Origin: Bimastos eiseni
Taxonomy: Eukaryota > Annelida > Clitellata > Crassiclitellata > Lumbricidae
Direction: 5' to 3'
Length of the DNA stretch: 64,000 nt
NCBI GenBank assembly: GCA_959347315.1
Contig: OY365817.1
Coordinates: 4,377,643-4,441,642 of the forward strand
Below, piece after piece: positions 59,095 through 64,000 of this stretch (position 1 is its first letter; each line of letters opens with the position of its first letter). Under the pieces are notes generated by a model. The model saw only the letters and a program-made list of their open reading frames with translations. It was not told the origin of the DNA and ran no database searches. Both the position numbers and the translations under genes were made by a program.

Positions 59095-60464
59095 GTAACA
59101 CAAGTTTCATTTATAGCGAGCCTAAATAGGCAGAGTCATACTTAAAGGATGCGTTACAAGACAATTCATTTATCATTCATAAGACACAGAAAATAAATCA
59201 ATTTTGAGTTTAGACTTGAAAATTTCCATCGAGGAAGCTCTACGCATTGCTTATGGTAGGATGTTCCATTCATAGGCCAAAAGAGCTCGCCAATCTTATA
59301 GAAATTTTGAAAAATCACTCATCAATTTTCATCTCCTTTTACTCGGTTCAACCTGAGACTAATATGGAACAAACAGATTGTTAATCTCATCGTTTTTTTA
59401 TAAACCCATCATCAATAGATAATATTTATTCTCGTTTTATTCCATTCATCATAAAGCGATTGCCGTTCTCAATGCAATTTTTTAAATCCCCCATAATTTC
59501 TCATCAATAATTTTATTCTCCTATTATTGCGTTCAGCGAATTAAGTGAAATAGGCAGCATTCGAAAAAAAATAAGAATATTTTATTAATGACTGAATTCT
59601 TAAAATATCTGTGGTGGTCACTGAGCTCAGCCGATGAAGGATGCTGGTGAAGATGGTCATCTGGCAAATGCCATCTCAATCAGAGCTACAACAAGCGTCA
59701 TTCTCAGCAACATCAGCAGCCTCAGATGGATGTCACTGGGGTTTAGTATCCATTTATCCCTGAATGCACGCGAGGTGATAATCGCGTCCGAGGAGGAGGG
59801 CCTGACGGCCATTAATAGTTCCCTGCAGTGACACAGTCTTAGGCTGGGCAAAGCTATACACACGGCGGTGACAGAGAAGGGCAGTTGATTTGGGGTTGAC
59901 AGCGAGATTTGGGTTGGGGTTGACTGGGTAGGGGAGGCGGGTGGTTGTTTGACCTCTGCTTCGGTGACCCGGTGTCATTAACGACCTGACACAGGGCGCT
60001 GCTGCTGATGCCAGTTTCCAGGCGACGATGGACGAACGGACCTGTCAGCTCCGACGGAACCCCTATGCGTCGTCGTCGGTCGGTCGTAGGATGAAGGACG
60101 AACGGAAAGGAGGGCAGGGAGCCCCTCTCTCCAGTCCGTCTCGGTCGCCCAGAGGCTGCAGCCCCACCGCCGTCGCCGCCGTCGACTGACTCCGGCTCCA
60201 CTCTGACGGCACTGAGGACTGAGCGACGACAGACGACCGAATGACGGAAAGAGACAGAGAAGAGAGAAGGGGAGGAAGGAAGGGAAGGAGAACGAGGGGA
60301 GGAGGGGAGGGAGGGGACGGTGTTCTTTAGTCAGCCGTTAACAGCTATGACACGGATTTGTTTGCAGAGGTCGATGGTTGTTCGTCGATTGCGCCAACGA
60401 TTGCGTCTCCTGCATCAGTTGACTCGTTGCATCTGTTCGATGCTGCGATGATGACCACCAACTT
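59095..60464. other. Intergenic sequence, GC-rich toward the right
   Basis: Includes retroelement-like sequence around 59220-59290 (GGATGTTCCATTC) and a GC-rich stretch from about 59880 with CCGTCG runs. A 65-codon frame at 59634-59831 has no recognised product. Confidence 0.45.
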
Positions 60465-61774
60465 CATCCATCCATCCATCCATCCATCCATCCATCCATC
60501 CATCCATCCATCCATCCATCCATCCATCCATCCATCCATCCATCCATCCATCCATCCATCCATCCATCCATCCATCCATCCATCCATCCATCCATCCATC
60601 CATCCATCCATCCATCCATCCATCCATCCATCCATCCATCCATCCATCCATCCATCCATCCATCCATCCATCCATCCATCCATCCATCCATCCATCCATC
60701 CATCCATCCATCCATCCATCCATCCATCCATCCATCCATCCATCCATCCATCCATCCATCCATCCATCCATCCATCCATCCATCCATCCATCCATCCATC
60801 CATCCATCCATCCATCCATCCATCCATCCATCCATCCATCCATCCATCCATCCATCCATCCATCCATCCATCCATCCATCCATCCATCCATCCATCCATC
60901 CATCCATCCATCCATCCATCCATCCATCCATCCATCCATCCATCCATCCATCCATCCATCCATCCATCCATCCATCCATCCATCCATCCATCCATCCATC
61001 CATCCATCCATCCATCCATCCATCCATCCATCCATCCATCCATCCATCCATCCATCCATCCATCCATCCATCCATCCATCCATCCATCCATCCATCCATC
61101 CATCCATCCATCCATCCATCCATCCATCCATCCATCCATCCATCCATCCATCCATCCATCCATCCATCCATCCATCCATCCATCCATCCATCCATCCATC
61201 CATCCATCCATCCATCCATCCATCCATCCATCCATCCATCCATCCATCCATCCATCCATCCATCCATCCATCCATCCATCCATCCATCCATCCATCCATC
61301 CATCCATCCATCCATCCATCCATCCATCCATCCATCCATCCATCCATCCATCCATCCATCCATCCATCCATCCATCCATCCATCCATCCATCCATCCATC
61401 CATCCATCCATCCATCCATCCATCCATCCATCCATCCATCCATCCATCCATCCATCCATCCATCCATCCATCCATCCATCCATCCATCCATCCATCCATC
61501 CATCCATCCATCCATCCATCCATCCATCCATCCATCCATCCATCCATCCATCCATCCATCCATCCATCCATCCATCCATCCATCCATCCATCCATCCATC
61601 CATCCATCCATCCATCCATCCATCCATCCATCCATCCATCCATCCATCCATCCATCCATCCATCCATCCATCCATCCATCCATCCATCCATCCATCCATC
61701 CATCCATCCATCCATCCATCCATCCATCCATCCATCCATCCATCCATCCATCCATCCATCCATCCATCCATCCA
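60465..61774. repeat. Perfect (CATC)n tetranucleotide array, 1,310 bp
   Basis: About 327 uninterrupted CATC units. This unit creates no stop codon in any of the six frames, so His-Pro-Ser-Ile and Trp-Met-Asp-Gly polymers of more than 400 codons appear as open frames on both strands. None is a gene. Confidence 0.98.
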
Positions 61775-61991
61775 GTCACTCAAAGCAAATGATCTCTCTC
61801 TCTCTCTCTGATTCCCTTTCGCTCATCCATCGCTTTCCATCTCTCCTCTGATTGCAATCAAGAGCCCACAGGTAACAAACAGGTATTCGCCAGGCAGTAA
61901 ACTATCACTCCTTATTAATACAGATATGACATGGCATCAGCTGATACGTGCATCCCAATAGCATTAATTGACACAGGTAGATATATAATAT

Positions 61992-62398
61992 TAGGGCTTA
62001 TGCATATATTACATACGCAAATATCGGATTTTCGGACCCCCTCCCTGTTCCACTGGGTACATTTCGTGGACCCCATACCCCCATGCGTACGTACATTTGA
62101 GCTTCCCCTCCCCCACTGCAAAGGTTATATAGCTAAAACATCTATAAGACATTGATTTTACCACAGGCTATTTATTTCTGTTATGCATCATATTTAACAG
62201 TTTAAACTTATTAACAGTTAAGAAGAAATAAAACACTATTCAATGCTTGCATTTTGAAGTCTTAATGCTACATAAAATTGATTAAGCAGGAATATAGTCA
62301 GTGATTGGGTTTACAGTTCTGAGTTCAATATTCCATATTGTGTCTGTCATAATTAGAAAATTATATTTGCGCATGTACATATGTTCGAGACCCCCTAT
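61992..62398 (+). mobile_element. TIR element family A, copy 2
   Basis: Degenerate terminal repeats (TAGGGCTTATGCATATATTA, and in reverse complement TAGGGGGTCTCGAACATATG) enclose 407 bp. The interior from about 62100 is homologous in inverse orientation to 3010-3260 and 3768-3810. Non-coding. Confidence 0.65.
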
Positions 62399-62507
62399 TA
62401 TATGAAGCCGAGGTATTTATTACAAATCCTATGATCAACTTATCATTTCCATTCAGATGCAGTTTGGAGAATTGGCCAGCCAATACAGCACAAAGGGCAA
62501 AACATTA

Positions 62508-62812
62508 ACTGACACACACAAGGTGTCAATCAGGCCATAATCATTTAATAACTGATACACACAGGGTGTCAATCAGACCATAATCATTTAATAACTGATA
62601 CACACAGGGTGTCAATCAGATCATAGTCATTTAATAAGTGATACACACAGGGTGTCAGCCAGATAATTATTTAATAACTGATGCACACAGGTTGTCAAAC
62701 AGGTCAAAATAATTTAATAACTGATACACACAGGGTGTCAATCAGACCATAATCATTTAATAAGTGATACACACAGGGTGTCAGCCAGGTAATCGTTTAA
62801 TAACTGATAATG
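62508..62812. repeat. 43-bp tandem repeat, about seven units
   Basis: The unit begins TGATACACACAGGGTGTCAA and ends in ATTTAATAAC. Units 3-4 and 6-7 share the same pair of variants (AATAAGTG, GTCAGCCAG), indicating duplication of a two- or three-unit block. Confidence 0.92.
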
Positions 62813-64000
62813 AAGTGGTGGGTCACCTTTTACAGCTGTAGAAATCCTTGTGAATGTCCATTTCTACTCCATACGTATTTAATTATGCATGTTATTCATT
62901 CATAATCTACGGATTACCAGCATGCGTACGCACATACATGTACGTTAGTATGTATGTATGTATCAAGACACGTAGCTCCTTTTATTGCCTTTAATAAGTG
63001 CCATCTAACTCATCTACAGAATCGCGTAAGTCGTTGTTAATCTTAGGTCAGATTAATAAGTGAATTTGTGTAAATCTTAGGATAATTCAGTTAATCTGTT
63101 GTTGATCAACGTCAGTGTTGATCAACGTCTGAGATAGCCTTTTCTGTCTGAAATAGTAAACACGTCTATCTGTCCATCCAACCATGCACGTGGTCCTAAG
63201 TCTTCCTCCTCGGCTTGTTACACCTGAATGCAGGAGGCCCGTGAAGACTTGCTCACCCTACGCCAACCTCCTCCTCCTCCGCCACGAGTGAGACCAAGCG
63301 GCGTCTAATTGTCGATGGAGGGGTCGAGCCCCCGTCTCCCCTCATCGATGACATCGAACAGAAGCCACAGCCAAGAACGAAGGGTAGACGAGGAGGAGGA
63401 GGAGGAGGAGGAGGGGAGAAGGAATAAGGGGAGGGGAGGAAGAGGAGGTGGAGGGAGCACTCGGCCCTTGAAAGAAGCTCTGGCAAAAGACAAGGACGAT
63501 AAGATAGAAGATGCTCTCTCCACGATTCCTATCATCCCTCCCTCCCCTTCCTACCTCTCTCTCTCTGTATCTATCAGCTAATAGGTGGGGAGGGAGGAAG
63601 AATAGGAGGACGAGGAGGAGGAGGAGGAGAAGGAAGAAGAGAGAAGCGGAGAAGAGGAGAGATATGCCGACTAATTTGAATGGAGGGCAAGTGCTCTCTG
63701 AAGCCTCTCAGTTCAATGTTTATGCGGCTGCATTGGCCGCGTTCGTTTGTACATCTGGTCTTCAGGAGGAAGAGATCGTTTCTTACATCTCCCGTTCGTC
63801 CTTCCGTTCGTCCGTCCTTCCTTCAGTCGCCAGAGGCGCCAGTGGCACGAGCGGAGGGATCCTTCATTCCTTGGTCGATCGATCGTGAAAGACGCTCTGA
63901 CGGCGGATGCGAAGGCGTTTCTCTGCAGTTACGAACAGAACAGACAACCTGTGCTATTAAAGAGAGAACCACTAAAGAAACGTTTACGCTATGACGCTAA
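62813..64000. other. Right-end sequence without a supported gene
   Basis: It contains GGA-rich microsatellite patches (63390-63450, 63600-63660), CT runs and moderate-GC unique DNA. A 74-codon frame at 63664-63888 (start MPTNLNGGQVLSEASQF) opens on the plus strand, but I recognise no domain or splice context. Confidence 0.4.

Noticed and set aside
60345..61851. Open frames of 440-500 codons on both strands (poly Trp-Met-Asp-Gly and His-Pro-Ser-Ile)
   Set aside because: They exist only because the CATC unit contains no stop in any frame; the flanking unique sequence adds no domain.
62508..62812. CRISPR-like regularly spaced repeats
   Set aside because: Units are directly adjacent 43-bp tandem copies without unique spacers, in a eukaryotic genome.
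63664..63888. Frame starting MPTNLNGGQVLSEASQF as a gene
   Set aside because: No domain, splice or promoter evidence, and it runs into a TTCG-type simple repeat; left as unassigned.

Overview
The window is eukaryotic nuclear DNA. Evidence is spliced genes with GT-AG introns in consistent phase, very abundant microsatellites, non-LTR retrotransposon fragments, hAT-type elements, tRNA-derived SINEs and a Hand-family bHLH gene. The gene content (CCP/sushi receptor, CYP2-clan P450 pair, Hand) and the repeat landscape suggest a marine invertebrate, plausibly an invertebrate deuterostome such as an echinoderm, hemichordate or cephalochordate. I cannot fix the taxon from sequence alone.

Layout, all identified genes on the + strand. 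(1) 1562-22830: a large single-pass membrane protein gene. It reads in order: a Thr-rich mucin-like exon, an exon with sixteen 13-residue repeats, up to twelve small exons (ten clear CCP/sushi modules, two degenerate), and a last exon with a transmembrane helix and about 200 residues of basic cytoplasmic tail. Every junction from the repeat exon onward is phase 1. The first exon (signal peptide) is not seen and may lie left of the window. (2) 26600-29550 and 34028-37885: two tandem CYP2-clan cytochrome P450 copies. Copy A lacks exon 2, has a third in-frame stop beside the heme-binding loop and has lost the polyA signal. Copy B keeps all five exons and the heme loop, but carries the same two in-frame stops as A. 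Long stretches of the pair are identical, intron included, yet a 108-base island in the presumed F-G substrate-recognition region differs at 28 positions. (3) 48235-51398: a complete two-exon Hand transcription factor gene with a TATA-type promoter candidate about 640 bases upstream.

The rest is introns and intergenic sequence full of mobile elements and simple repeats. These include CR1/L2-like and RTE-like LINE fragments, two hAT-type elements with about 8-bp target duplications, and several short terminal-inverted-repeat elements sharing a GGGGCCGTYCATAWATTA-like end, one nested inside another. There are also two tRNA-derived SINEs, a 36-bp and a 43-bp tandem array, two long purine tracts, and a perfect 1.31-kb CATC tetranucleotide array at 60465-61774.

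The three loci show no sign of acting together. The receptor is probably a cell-surface recognition or adhesion molecule, the P450s are microsomal monooxygenase relics, and Hand is a developmental regulator.
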